From: Mesorhizobium sp. M9A.F.Ca.ET.002.03.1.2 | Lineage (GTDB): Bacteria; Pseudomonadota; Alphaproteobacteria; Rhizobiales; Rhizobiaceae | DNA: 64,000 bases | NCBI RefSeq assembly: GCF_003952365.1 | Contig: NZ_CP034443.1 | Location: 4,953,001-5,017,000 of the forward strand | Direction of reading: 5' to 3' | Shown: positions 11,094 to 19,871 of the stretch, piece after piece | Numbering within the stretch: the first letter of the stretch is position 1 | Layout: each line of letters starts with the position of its first letter | Program-made: the position numbers and the translations under genes | The notes under the pieces: generated by a model | Databases searched by the model: none | Seen by the model: only the letters and a program-made list of their open reading frames with translations | What the model was told of the DNA's origin: nothing

Positions 11094-12110
11094 ATGCGGC
11101 GCAAGAATCGGAATCACGTCTTGCGCAAACGGACAATCCTCCTCATTGCCATTGTTGTCGCTGTGGGCGGCATCTGGCTCAACAACAGCCCGCTGCTGTC
11201 GAGCCGTCCGGCCGGCACCCCGGCCGTGCTTGCGCATCGCGGCTTGGCGCAGGATTTCGACCGCAAGGATCTCGGCTCCGACACCTGCACCGCCGAACGC
11301 ATGCTGCCGCCCCGCCATCCTTTCCTTGAAAACACGATTCCCTCTATGGAAGCCGCCTTCGCGCTTGGCGCGGACGCGCTCGAACTCGACGTCCACCCGA
11401 CCACGGACGGCAAGTTCGCGGTCTTCCACGACTGGACGCTGGACTGCCGCACCGAGGGCAAAGGACAAACGCGCGCCCACGCCATGTCCGAGTTGAGGAC
11501 GCTCGACGTAGGCTATGGCTACACGGCGGATGGCGGCAAGACCTTTCCCTTTCGCGGCAAGGGGATCGGCATGATGCCGTCACTGGACGAGGTCCTGCAG
11601 CACTTCCCGAACCGCCGTTTCAACATCAACATCAAGAGCAACGACCCGGGGGAAGGCGAAGCGTTGGCCGCCTGGCTCGCCACGCTGGCGCCAGCCGAGC
11701 GTGCCCGCCTGACGGTCTATGGCGGCGACAAGCCGATCGCGGCGGTCAGGGCGGCGCTGCCGGACATGCATACGCTGAGCCGCGCATCGCTGACCCGATG
11801 CATCCTGCGCTATGCAGTGTTCGGCTGGAGCGGCTACGTTCCAGAGGCGTGCCGGCAGGGAACGCTGCTCATCCCGATCAACGTCGCGCAGTGGCTATGG
11901 GGCTGGCCCAACCGTTTCCTGGACCGCATGGATAGCGTCGACACCCGCATCTACCTGCTCGGCCCTTATGCCGGCGGCGGCTTTTCGCAAGGCCTCGACG
12001 ATCCGGGACTGATCGACCAGTTGCCGGACGGCTATTCCGGCGGCATTTCCACCGACGCGTTGGACCTGGTCATGCCTCTCGTCAAGCGGCGTTTCGCGCC
12101 GCCGGCGTGA
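11094..12110 (+). CDS. Membrane-anchored glycerophosphodiester phosphodiesterase family protein
   Basis: About 338 residues from the ATG at 11094. A basic start and one membrane segment (LLIAIVVAVGGIWL) precede a GDPD barrel: VLAHRG holds the catalytic His-Arg, ENTIPSMEAAFALGADALEL holds the metal-ligand Glu and Asp, and FAVFHDWTLD the second catalytic His. The family hydrolyses glycerophosphodiesters to glycerol 3-phosphate and an alcohol. The export-side location and the neighbouring cfa gene suggest membrane lipid turnover, which is inference. A start 13 codons upstream (11055) is possible. Confidence 0.88.
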   Translation: MRRKNRNHVLRKRTILLIAIVVAVGGIWLNNSPLLSSRPAGTPAVLAHRGLAQDFDRKDLGSDTCTAERMLPPRHPFLENTIPSMEAAFALGADALELDVHPTTDGKFAVFHDWTLDCRTEGKGQTRAHAMSELRTLDVGYGYTADGGKTFPFRGKGIGMMPSLDEVLQHFPNRRFNINIKSNDPGEGEALAAWLATLAPAERARLTVYGGDKPIAAVRAALPDMHTLSRASLTRCILRYAVFGWSGYVPEACRQGTLLIPINVAQWLWGWPNRFLDRMDSVDTRIYLLGPYAGGGFSQGLDDPGLIDQLPDGYSGGISTDALDLVMPLVKRRFAPPA

Positions 12111-12276
12111 AGCGACAAACCCGCGTTTGGGGCGGGTCCGTCAGGTGACGCCATCGATGACGTCGAAATTGTAGGCTGGCTCGATCCTGTTGAAGATGCC
12201 AGCCGATATCCGCAGCCGTTGGCACCCAGTCGCCATTACCCTGGTGGAACGGCGAAGGTTGTTGACGGCATCTTAC

Positions 12277-12294
12277 CTACCTGCTAGTAGGTAG
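12277..12294. promoter_or_regulatory. Probable TetR operator upstream of the membrane protein gene
   Basis: An 18-bp dyad CTACCT-N6-AGGTAG with only two unmatched central pairs. A possible -35 (TTGACG, 12262-12267) precedes it by a 17-base spacer to TAGTAG inside the dyad, so a bound repressor would cover the -10. The same dyad recurs at 13096-13113 before the tetR gene. Confidence 0.7.
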
Positions 12295-12336
12295 AGGCGC
12301 GCCACCCTCTTATCAATCATTTTCGGAAACACAGAT

Positions 12337-12927
12337 ATGCTTGCTCAGAACAGTGACCACAACCTGGCCCGAGTTTCAAACAGGTGGCTTAAAAGCTACT
12401 ACTTTGTACGGTTCGCCGTTTCTGCGGTGTGGGTCGCCCTAGCTTTCACTGTCGCCAAGACAATGCCGCCACTGGCCGCGATCATGTTGGTCGCGTATCC
12501 TGCGTGGGATGCCCTGGCGAACTTGGTCGATGCTCAACGCACTGGCGGGCTGAGCCGCAATAAGTCGCAACTGCTGAACTTTGTCATCAGCCTGCTCACC
12601 GCATTGGCGGTAGCAATCGCGCTAACCAACAGCAACAACGCGGTACTGGCGGTTTACGGTGTCTGGGCTGTTCTATCTGGCCTGTTTCAACTGATTACCG
12701 CCGCGCGGCGCTGGAAGATCAATGGTGCCCAGTGGGCGATGATCTTGAGCGGCGCTCAATCGGCGCTGGCCGGAGTCTTCTTTGTAAGGATGGCTGGGGG
12801 CGTGGAAGCTATCGGCATCACAAATGTCGCGCCATACGCTGCGTTTGGCGCTTTCTACTTCCTGGTGTCGGCGGTGTGGCTGGTGGTCAGCGACATCCTT
12901 CGAAAGTCGCCCCAGATCGCCGACTAG
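12337..12927 (+). CDS. Six-helix integral membrane protein (DUF308-like)
   Basis: A 196-residue protein with about six hydrophobic segments (approximately residues 22-42, 46-62, 82-100, 103-122, 135-153 and 165-185). The spacing and small-residue-rich helices recall the DUF308/HdeD-like families, but I cannot assign it firmly. Its promoter overlaps an 18-bp dyad shared with the downstream tetR gene, so it is very likely the main target of that repressor. It ends in its own terminator. Confidence 0.75.
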   Translation: MLAQNSDHNLARVSNRWLKSYYFVRFAVSAVWVALAFTVAKTMPPLAAIMLVAYPAWDALANLVDAQRTGGLSRNKSQLLNFVISLLTALAVAIALTNSNNAVLAVYGVWAVLSGLFQLITAARRWKINGAQWAMILSGAQSALAGVFFVRMAGGVEAIGITNVAPYAAFGAFYFLVSAVWLVVSDILRKSPQIAD

Positions 12928-12982
12928 GTGCGCCTTGAAAGAACCGTCCGAGATCCTGACTCTCTCTCCTGCTGGTGAATGG

Positions 12983-13018
12983 TGCGCTGTCCTCCTGGGA
13001 CAGCGCATTTCTTTTTTC
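12983..13018 (+). terminator. Rho-independent terminator
   Basis: A perfect 10-bp stem (TGCGCTGTCC and its complement) with a 5-base loop, followed by a T-rich tract, 56 bases after the membrane protein stop. It separates that gene from tetR. Confidence 0.88.
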
Positions 13019-13095
13019 GAAATAGATTGGCAGTTTGGCCGGAATCTTGGACTACCAACTGGGACAAACCTAAAAAATCGGCAAAATCCGTAAAT

Positions 13096-13113
13096 CAACC
13101 TATTAGAAGGTAG
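13096..13113. promoter_or_regulatory. Probable TetR autoregulatory operator
   Basis: CAACCT-N6-AGGTAG, 14 of 18 positions identical to the dyad at 12277-12294. It ends 3 bases before the tetR start codon, and the AAGG ribosome-binding sequence lies inside it, so binding would block transcription reading into the start. Confidence 0.65.
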
Positions 13114-13116
13114 ACA

Positions 13117-13698
13117 ATGAACACCGCACTTGGTGACACCGCGGGTAAGTTGGTTGGCGGAGCTGCCCAGCTCATCATGCGTGTTGGCTATAACGGCTTC
13201 AGCTATGCTGACCTTTCAGAGCGCTTTGGCATCCGTAAGGCAAGCATCCACCATCACTTTCCTTCGAAAGTCGACTTGGTCGTAACAGTTGTCGAACAGG
13301 CGCGTGCCGGTATCCAAGCCCAGATCGCGGCGCTGGAGGAGGGCTCGCCGCTCGCAATAGATCAGCTGCGGTTTTATACTGGGTATTGGGAACGCTGCAT
13401 CAAGGATCAGTCCGCTCCCTTTTGCCTGGCCGCAGTGCTGGCGGCCGAATTGCCCAGTCTACCCGAAGAGGTCGCGGTTTCCGTTCGCGGTCATTTCGCC
13501 GACCTCGGCAACTGGCTGGAGCGGCTGTTGGAACTCGGGGTACAGCAGGGGTCGGTGCATCTCGATGCATCCCCTGCCGTCGAGGCACGAGCTTTCATGG
13601 CGGCCGTATACGGAGCCATGCTTGCCGCCCGGGCGTTTGATGATCCGAAGCAGTTTAACGTGATCGTCGAAACTCTTCTTCGTCGCATTCGCACCTAA
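13117..13698 (+). CDS. TetR/AcrR family transcriptional regulator
   Basis: 193 residues. The N-terminal helix-turn-helix is clear: FSYADLSERFGIRKASIHHH followed by FPSKVDLV (about residues 28-55), typical of TetR. The C-terminal part is an all-helical ligand domain with two cysteines, resembling the group that senses organic ligands; the inducer is unknown. Two copies of one dyad, upstream of this gene and of the preceding membrane protein gene, suggest it represses both. Confidence 0.92.
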   Translation: MNTALGDTAGKLVGGAAQLIMRVGYNGFSYADLSERFGIRKASIHHHFPSKVDLVVTVVEQARAGIQAQIAALEEGSPLAIDQLRFYTGYWERCIKDQSAPFCLAAVLAAELPSLPEEVAVSVRGHFADLGNWLERLLELGVQQGSVHLDASPAVEARAFMAAVYGAMLAARAFDDPKQFNVIVETLLRRIRT

Positions 13699-13751
13699 CG
13701 CTTCAGCCACGTCATACCGCGTCGTGTCGACGCAACAGGTTGCCGAGGAAA

Positions 13752-15038
13752 TCACCCCTTGTCGTCGTCGCCCTGGGTGATCAGGCGGGCGCTGCGCTGA
13801 CCAGTGAAATATATCCATAGCCAGCTCAGCGAAACCGCTAGCCGGTTACGAAAGCCGATCAGGAAGTAGATGTGCGCCAGGCCCCATAGCCACCAGGCGG
13901 GCCAGCCGGTGAGCTTGATCCAGCTGAAATCGATCGCGGCGGCGCGCTTGCCGATCGTCGCCAGATCGCCGTCATGCTCGTAGCTGAAAGGCCGCGGGGT
14001 TGCGTCGCCGGCAAGCCGGGCCTTGATCGTCTCTGCGACATGCCAACCCTGCTGTTTGGCGGCGGGTGCTACACCGGGCACCATGCGGCCATCGGGCCGC
14101 AGGGCGTGTGCAGCGTCGCCGATGACGAAAATCTCCGGGCTCCCCGGCACGGTCAGGTCGGGCTCGACCAGCACCCTGCCCGCGCGGTCCGCCGCCGCGC
14201 CCAGCCACTCGGCGGCCGGCGAAGCGGCGACGCCGGCCGCCCACAGGATTGTCTTGGCCGGCAGGTGCGTTTCACCGAAGACGACGCCCTCGGCATCGCA
14301 GCGTGTGACGGGCCGGCCGAGTTCGACGGTCACGCCGAGCCGCTCCAACGCCTTCCTGGCGTAGTCGGAAAGTTCAGGCGCGAAATTGGGAAGGATGCGG
14401 TCGCCGGCCTCGATCAGCACCACGCGCGTCTGCCGCGTATCGATGTTGCGGAACTCGCCGCGCAGCGTGTCGTGCGCCAGTTCAACAATGGTGCCGGCCA
14501 GTTCCACGCCGGTCGGTCCGCCGCCGACGATCGCCAGCGTCAGCAGCGCCTGGCGTTTGGCGGGATCAGTCTCCCGCTCGGCCTGCTCGAAGGCTAGCAG
14601 AATGCGCCGTCGAATGGTGGTGGCGTCCTCCAGCGTCTTCAGCCCCGGTGCGAAAGGCTCCCATTCGTCATGGCCGAAATAGGCATGGCGGGCGCCGGTG
14701 GCCAGCAGCAGCGTGTCATAGGCGACCGCGCCGCCATCCTCGAGCAGCACGCGTTTGCCGGCGCGGTCGATGCCGCTGACGGTGGCGAGCAGCGTCGTCA
14801 CGTCCTTGCGCTTGCGCAGGAGATGGCGGATCGGCCAGGCGACTTCCGAGGTGGCCAGCGCCGTGGTCGCCACCTGGTAGAGCAGCGGCTGGAAGAGATG
14901 GTGGTTGCGTTTGTCGATCATGGTGATGCGCACCGGCGCGCCGTCAAGCGCGCGGGTGAATTCGAGGCCCCCGAAACCCGCGCCGACAACGACGATATGA
15001 TGGTTGGCCCGGTTCATCCCATTCACCATGGCGAGCAA
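13752..15038 (-). CDS. Type II NADH dehydrogenase-like FAD oxidoreductase
   Basis: About 428 residues. It has an N-terminal FAD Rossmann motif (VVVGAGFGGLEF, near residue 16), the NDH-2 pattern HHLFQPLLYQVAT, ATG-type strand LLLATGARHAYF, a second nucleotide-binding motif (IVGGGPTGVELAG, near residue 169), the FAD-contact VIGDAAH, and a C-terminal hydrophobic segment (WLWGLAHIYFLIGF) for membrane attachment. Family members pass electrons from NADH to quinone without pumping protons. The start is uncertain: a TTG at 15038 or ATGs at 15029 and 15017 are possible. Confidence 0.9.
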   Translation of the reverse strand: MLAMVNGMNRANHHIVVVGAGFGGLEFTRALDGAPVRITMIDKRNHHLFQPLLYQVATTALATSEVAWPIRHLLRKRKDVTTLLATVSGIDRAGKRVLLEDGGAVAYDTLLLATGARHAYFGHDEWEPFAPGLKTLEDATTIRRRILLAFEQAERETDPAKRQALLTLAIVGGGPTGVELAGTIVELAHDTLRGEFRNIDTRQTRVVLIEAGDRILPNFAPELSDYARKALERLGVTVELGRPVTRCDAEGVVFGETHLPAKTILWAAGVAASPAAEWLGAAADRAGRVLVEPDLTVPGSPEIFVIGDAAHALRPDGRMVPGVAPAAKQQGWHVAETIKARLAGDATPRPFSYEHDGDLATIGKRAAAIDFSWIKLTGWPAWWLWGLAHIYFLIGFRNRLAVSLSWLWIYFTGQRSARLITQGDDDKG

Positions 15039-15188
15039 TTCACCCTGGCTGATATAGGCATTTTTGTGTAGCGCAACAACGCCAGACCATGGACGTATGC
15101 CCGGACTCGCCGCTTGATGTCGTCAATGCGCATGTCGCAGTTCGCGCGCCTGATGTAGCCTCATCTAAACAGCACGCCGAGGTGAAAC

Positions 15189-15848
15189 ATGGCCAATGAT
15201 CGAGACGATGAAGGTCCGGCGCAATACGCCTCTCCGCCTTGCTTCATGCATGAACTCGACCCGACATTCCGGGCGCCCTTATCCGACTGGACGGACGTAA
15301 GGCGCTGTCGCAAGGCCGAGCGCGAGCGGCTGATTGCAGCCCGCCTCGCTGTCCCGGCCGACGGGCGAACGGCAATGTCGCAGCGCATCGCCGAAAGCCT
15401 CGACGCGGTGATCGGCGACATTGCTGGGCGCATGGTCAGCCTCTACTGGCCGTTCCGCGGCGAGCCGGATTTGCGCCCCTGGATGGCGTCCATCAACGCA
15501 CGCGGCGGCCGCACCGCACTGCCTGTTGTCGTCGAGAAAGGCCGGCCGCTAATCTTCCGCGCCTATGCACCGGGCGACCGGCTGGAGAAGGGCGTCTGGA
15601 ATATTCCGATCCCGGCTGAAGGCAATCCGGTGCTGCCCGACATCGTCATTTCGCCGATCGTCGGCATCGATCCGGGACAATTTCGCCTGGGTTATGGCGG
15701 CGGCTTCTTCGACCGCACGCTGGCGGCGATGCCGTTCAAGCCGCTGGTCATCGGTGTCGGCTACGAATTGCAGCGCATCGCCACCATCTACCCGCAGCCG
15801 CATGACATCCCGATGGACCGGGTGGTGACGGAGGCTTTCAAGTCCTAG
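15189..15848 (+). CDS. 5-formyltetrahydrofolate cyclo-ligase
   Basis: 219 residues. ATP-dependent conversion of 5-formyl-THF to methenyl-THF. An extra N-terminal stretch (about 30 residues, with SPPCFMHELDP) precedes the family fold: a basic CRKAERERLIAARL helix, LYWPFRGEPDLRPW, then the signature FRLGYGGGFFDRTL (GYGGGYYDR type) near residue 160. The last codons overlap convergently by 4 bases with the Lrp-type gene on the other strand. Confidence 0.93.
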   Translation: MANDRDDEGPAQYASPPCFMHELDPTFRAPLSDWTDVRRCRKAERERLIAARLAVPADGRTAMSQRIAESLDAVIGDIAGRMVSLYWPFRGEPDLRPWMASINARGGRTALPVVVEKGRPLIFRAYAPGDRLEKGVWNIPIPAEGNPVLPDIVISPIVGIDPGQFRLGYGGGFFDRTLAAMPFKPLVIGVGYELQRIATIYPQPHDIPMDRVVTEAFKS

Positions 15849-16318
15849 GCAAGTTCCGGCTTCATCCCCACGGCCGTCCTGTCGACGATCTCGCGCAAGG
15901 CGAAGGACGAATTGATCTTCGTCACATGCGGCATTGCCGACAGCCACTCCTTGTGGATGCGCTCGTAGTCGACGAGGTCCTTAGCGGCGATGCGCAGGAT
16001 GTAGTCGTATTCGCCCGACATCAGATGGCAGGACAGGACATTCGGACAGCGCTTTATCGCTGCCTCGAAATCCGACAGCGTCTTTTCGAATTGCCCCGAT
16101 AGCGATATATGCACGATCGCCGTCATCTGGTGGCCAAGGGCCGCGTTGGAAAGCCGGGCATGGTAGCCGCGGATGGTTCCGGATTTCTCCAGATTGTCCA
16201 GCCGCCGCGAGCAGGCCGACTGCGACAGGCCGACCTTCTCGGCAAGCGCCGCATTGGGTATGCGCCCATCCTTCTGCAATGTTTCGAGAATAGCGATATC
16301 GATCCTGTCGAGCGGCAT
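15845..16318 (-). CDS. Lrp/AsnC family transcriptional regulator, probable regulator of ald
   Basis: 157 residues from MPLDRIDIAILETLQKDGR. An N-terminal AsnC-type helix-turn-helix (AALAEKVGLSQSACSRRLDN) is followed by the RAM ligand domain (residues 70-145). It is divergently arranged to alanine dehydrogenase with a 156-base shared upstream region, a standard arrangement for Lrp-type activators of ald responding to alanine. The ATG at 16318 was chosen over one 13 codons upstream because the family begins here. Confidence 0.93.
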   Translation of the reverse strand: MPLDRIDIAILETLQKDGRIPNAALAEKVGLSQSACSRRLDNLEKSGTIRGYHARLSNAALGHQMTAIVHISLSGQFEKTLSDFEAAIKRCPNVLSCHLMSGEYDYILRIAAKDLVDYERIHKEWLSAMPHVTKINSSFALREIVDRTAVGMKPELA

Positions 16319-16474
16319 TTTTCGGGATTCCTGCGACAATCTGGCTGTTTTGCGCAACGATTATCGAGCCGCATGCTCTTGCGCAAGCGTATTCGCAAAC
16401 ACTTACGGAACGATTCGTGGTTCACTACCTCTAAACAGGGAACGTGCCCAGAAGGGCCGGATCAGGAGAAGAAA

Positions 16475-17590
16475 ATGCGCGTCGGCTGCCCCCGGGAAAT
16501 CAAGAATCATGAGTACCGCGTCGGCCTGACGCCGGGCTCGGTCCGCGAATATGTCGCGCATGGCCACGAAGTGCTGGTCGAGACCGGTGCCGGCGCCGGC
16601 ATCGGCGCCGACGACAACGCCTATCGCGCCGCCGGCGCCACCATCGCCAAGACGGCCGCCGATGTGTTCGCCAAGTCCGACATGATCGTCAAGGTCAAGG
16701 AGCCGCAGCCTGAGGAATGGGTCCAGCTCCGCGACGGCCAGATCCTCTACACCTATCTCCATCTCGCTCCGGATCCGGAGCAGACCAAGGGCTTGCTGGC
16801 CTCCGGCGTGACGGCCATCGCCTACGAGACGGTCACCGACGACCGCGGCGGCCTGCCGCTGCTGGCGCCGATGTCGGAAGTCGCCGGCCGCCTGTCGATC
16901 CAGGCCGGCGCCACCGCGTTGCAGAAGGCCAATGGCGGCCGCGGCGTGCTGCTCGGCGGCGTGCCCGGCGTGCTGCCCGGCAAGGTTGCGGTGCTCGGCG
17001 GCGGCGTCGTCGGCTTGCATGCCGCCCGGATGGCGGCCGGCCTTGGCGCCGACGTCACCATCATCGACCGCTCGATCCCGCGCCTGCGCCAGCTCGACGA
17101 TATCTTCGGCGGCCGCGTCCACACCCGCTACTCGACCGTCGAGGCACTGGAAGAGGAATGTTTTTCAGCCGACATCGTCGTCGGCGCCGTGCTGATCCCG
17201 GGTGCCGCCGCGCCGAAGCTCGTTACACGCGAAATGCTGTCGGGCATGAAGAAAGGCGCCGTGCTGGTCGACGTCGCCATCGACCAGGGCGGCTGCTTCG
17301 AGACCTCGCACGCCACAACTCATGCCGAGCCGACCTATGAGGTCGACGGCGTCATCCACTATTGCGTCGCCAACATGCCGGGCGCGGTGCCGGTCACTTC
17401 GGCCCACGCGCTCAACAATGCGACGCTGCATTACGGCCTGCAACTCGCCGACAAGGGCCTGAAGGCGCTGGTCGACGATCATCATTTGCGCAACGGCCTC
17501 AATGTCCACAAGAGCAAGATCACCAACCGCGCGGTGGCCGAAGCACTCGGCTATGAACTGGTCGAGCCGAAGGCCGTCCTCGCCGCCTGA
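16475..17590 (+). CDS. ald: Alanine dehydrogenase
   Basis: Reversible NAD-dependent deamination of L-alanine to pyruvate. 371 residues from the ATG at 16475, which follows an AGGAGAAG site. Diagnostic segments: [20 protein letters not shown], the substrate-binding lysine in MIVKVKEPQ, catalytic histidine in YTYLHLAPD, the NAD motif [13 protein letters not shown], and the C-terminal [19 protein letters not shown]. The open frame extends into the divergent regulator region but without similarity. An Lrp-type regulator lies immediately upstream in the opposite direction. Confidence 0.97.
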   Translation: MRVGCPREIKNHEYRVGLTPGSVREYVAHGHEVLVETGAGAGIGADDNAYRAAGATIAKTAADVFAKSDMIVKVKEPQPEEWVQLRDGQILYTYLHLAPDPEQTKGLLASGVTAIAYETVTDDRGGLPLLAPMSEVAGRLSIQAGATALQKANGGRGVLLGGVPGVLPGKVAVLGGGVVGLHAARMAAGLGADVTIIDRSIPRLRQLDDIFGGRVHTRYSTVEALEEECFSADIVVGAVLIPGAAAPKLVTREMLSGMKKGAVLVDVAIDQGGCFETSHATTHAEPTYEVDGVIHYCVANMPGAVPVTSAHALNNATLHYGLQLADKGLKALVDDHHLRNGLNVHKSKITNRAVAEALGYELVEPKAVLAA

Positions 17591-17615
17591 ACCCGCCGCT
17601 GATTCGTTCCCAACA

Positions 17616-17648
17616 GAGCCGCTGACACCCTCGGCGGCTCATTATTTT
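17616..17648 (+). terminator. Probable terminator of ald
   Basis: A 7-bp stem (GAGCCGC with GCGGCTC), 11-base loop, followed by ATTATTTT, 25 bases after the ald stop. Confidence 0.65.
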
Positions 17649-17790
17649 GCACAAGCAGATTTCATCGCTTGCCGTCGACTGAACGGCTTTGCGCGTTTTG
17701 CGTGCAATATGCCTTTTCTGTGGCTTTTTTGTTACAGCCGCCGCCATAGGCCGATGCTAGGAGGACATCGGGTTCTTCTAGGGGGTAGTA

Positions 17791-19089
17791 ATGATCAGCT
17801 TAAAATCCACAAAGTTTTTGCTTCTTGGCGCGGCGTCCATTCTAGCGCTCGGATCGGCTTCCCATGCCGCCGACGCGGTTGTGCCGGTCGTCGAGACGTC
17901 GGGCTTCAACTGGAGCGGCATCTATGTCGGCTTCGGCGTTGGCGCCGGTGCCAATGTCCACGAGCTCAGCGGCGATCTCCTTCCTGGCTTCTCGTTGAAC
18001 GGCATTGGCGGTGAAGGCGTGTACGGTGAACTGACCGTTGGGTACGACTATATGGTGTCGCCGCGCTTCCTGATCGGCGGACTTTTGGACGCCCATGTCG
18101 GCAATATTGAAACCACGCTCGACGTTGCTGGATTCAATGCTTCGGTTCAGGAGACCTATGGCTTCGACGCTGGTTTGCGGGCTGGTTACCTCTTCACGCC
18201 CAACACTTTGGGCTATGTGCTCGGCGGCTATTCCTGGCAGAAATACAAGCTCGACACGAACGCAGGCTTTGATTTCGATTGGGACCAGAGCGGCTACTTC
18301 GTTGGCGCCGGCGTTGAAACGGCCGTCAACAGCAACTGGACCATCAAAACCGAATATCGTTATACCCGCTTCGGCACTAACGACGATCTTCTTGCCGATC
18401 TCGGCGCACCGGACGGCACCCTCAATCTCGACACGTCGCGGCATACGTTCCAAGTTGCGGCCAACTATCGCTTTGGCGCCCAGAATGGCGGTGTCGCCGC
18501 TTTTGAAGCCCCTGCCTACAACTGGACCGGCTTCTACGTCGGCGGTGCCGCCGGTGCGGGTGCATCGGTGCATCAGATCGACGTTCCGCCGCTTGGCCTT
18601 GAATTCAACGGGCTCGGTGGCGAAGGCGTGTTCGGTGAATTGAACGTCGGCTACGACCATGATTTCGGCAGCTGGGTGGCAGGTGTCATGGTTGACGCTC
18701 GCTACTCCGGCATGACTTCGGAGCTGAAAGTTCCGGGCGGATCCATCAACCTGGATACTGATTACGGTTTCGATGTGCTTGGCCGTGTCGGTATGAAAGT
18801 AAACGAATCAACCCTCGCCTACGTGCTCGGCGGCTACAGCTGGCAGCACTTCGATCTGAATGCGTCTTCGCCCATCGGCGATATCCTCGATTGGGACTCC
18901 AGCGGCTTCTCGGTTGGTGGTGGTCTTGAAACGGCCATGTCCAGCAACGTGACCGTCGGCATCGAGTACCGCTATTCGCAGTTCTCCGAGAAGGATTTTT
19001 CGTCGGAAATCGCGCTGCCGGACGACACCCTCACCTCCACCCCTTCGTTCCACACCGTTCGTATCGGTGCGAAGTACAAGTTCAACTAG
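17791..19089 (+). CDS. Outer membrane beta-barrel protein with two tandem domains
   Basis: 432 residues with a signal peptide (1-26, ending SASHA). Two copies of an Omp25/Omp31-like barrel follow: FNWSGIYVG at residue 39 and YNWTGFYVGG at residue 243 start the units, and each contains GEGVYGELTVGYD or GEGVFGELNVGYD, YVLGGYSWQ and a closing EYRYTRF/EYRYSQF strand. The usual family protein has one barrel of about 200-250 residues. A GGGGG-type ribosome-binding site precedes the ATG. A strong terminator follows. Confidence 0.88.
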   Translation: MISLKSTKFLLLGAASILALGSASHAADAVVPVVETSGFNWSGIYVGFGVGAGANVHELSGDLLPGFSLNGIGGEGVYGELTVGYDYMVSPRFLIGGLLDAHVGNIETTLDVAGFNASVQETYGFDAGLRAGYLFTPNTLGYVLGGYSWQKYKLDTNAGFDFDWDQSGYFVGAGVETAVNSNWTIKTEYRYTRFGTNDDLLADLGAPDGTLNLDTSRHTFQVAANYRFGAQNGGVAAFEAPAYNWTGFYVGGAAGAGASVHQIDVPPLGLEFNGLGGEGVFGELNVGYDHDFGSWVAGVMVDARYSGMTSELKVPGGSINLDTDYGFDVLGRVGMKVNESTLAYVLGGYSWQHFDLNASSPIGDILDWDSSGFSVGGGLETAMSSNVTVGIEYRYSQFSEKDFSSEIALPDDTLTSTPSFHTVRIGAKYKFN

Positions 19090-19108
19090 AGCCGTCCAGA
19101 CAACAGTC

Positions 19109-19139
19109 AAAGCCCGTCGGTCATTCCGGCGGGCTTTTT
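19109..19139 (+). terminator. Terminator of the outer membrane protein gene
   Basis: The stem AAAGCCCGTCGG pairs with CCGGCGGGCTTT (one wobble), followed by a T-tract, 20 bases after the stop. Confidence 0.9.
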
Positions 19140-19177
19140 CTTTGGGCGGAAGAAATACAGGGCGGGACACTGCAGGC

Positions 19178-19204
19178 AAAAAAAAGCGGAGCCAAAGCCC
19201 CGCT
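19178..19204 (-). terminator. Probable terminator of the DUF1203 gene
   Basis: On the minus strand AGCGGGGC pairs loosely with the TCCGCT side and is followed by seven or more T residues. It lies about 125 bases past the DUF1203 stop and faces the opposing terminator at 19109. Confidence 0.7.
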
Positions 19205-19327
19205 TCCTCTGATATCGAGACTTCCCGCCGGTTCATCCGCGGTCGGCAAATCGATCGACAATCACTCCATAACGCGACATTGCGACAGGCGTACGACAGT
19301 CGCGGTCGATGAATGCCGCCCGGACCG

Positions 19328-19795
19328 TCAGGCGCGCTCGATCCGGCACTGGTAGCAATTGTTGCGCGCCGAGCGGACATGCACATAGGCGATGTCCTCG
19401 CGCTGGAACAAGGTCTCGGCCCGCGCCGCGATGGCGCCCGTCGGGATGACGCCGCCGCTGCCATAGACGATGCGGTCGTCCTTGCCGTAGCCGCGCACGA
19501 TATAGTCGGTGCTTTCGAGCACCTCGGGAAGCACCTCGGCTTCGGCGGCGCGCTCGCATTCCTCAGCATGCAAGAAGATCGGCCCGGTCTCAGCATAAGG
19601 CTGCAACTCGGGGAACGGCCGGTATGCCAGGATGAGATAGGCCTGTCCGGCGGCCACGTTCTTCAGGCAGTGGCGGCAAGGCACGCCGTCGCCGTCGGAT
19701 ATTCTCCGCTCTGGTATCAGACCATAGGCGTCCGGCCCGCCGCGCTGCAGGGCTCTGACATCTTCCGTGGGCAAGGCTTTGAACTTTACGGTCAT
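19328..19795 (-). CDS. DUF1203 family protein
   Basis: 155 residues matching the DUF1203 pattern: FKALPTEDVRALQRGGPDAY, ISDGDGVPCRHCL with a CxxC pair, AYLILAYRPF, YAETGPIFLHAEEC, YIVRGYGKDDRIVYGSGG and a C-terminal HVRSARNNCYQCRIERA with a second CxxC pair. The two CxxC pairs could bind a metal, but the family has no known function. It is the distal gene behind the DapB-like gene, 76 bases apart. Confidence 0.82.
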   Translation of the reverse strand: MTVKFKALPTEDVRALQRGGPDAYGLIPERRISDGDGVPCRHCLKNVAAGQAYLILAYRPFPELQPYAETGPIFLHAEECERAAEAEVLPEVLESTDYIVRGYGKDDRIVYGSGGVIPTGAIAARAETLFQREDIAYVHVRSARNNCYQCRIERA

Positions 19796-19871
19796 AGTGA
19801 AATCTCCGGTGTCGTCGACCGGAAATTACGCCGCTGCGCCAGCGCTTCCCACCCGATTCCTGCCGAACCTG

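Noticed and set aside
12141..12236. A 31-codon minus-strand frame (starts MATGCQRLRI, ends DVIDGVT)
   Set aside because: It has a weak ribosome-binding site and no recognisable similarity; it could be a decayed gene end but cannot be supported.
15039..15188. 6S RNA beside the formyl-THF cyclo-ligase gene
   Set aside because: 6S RNA often lies near this gene in proteobacteria, but the 150-base gap shows no matching long bulged hairpin.
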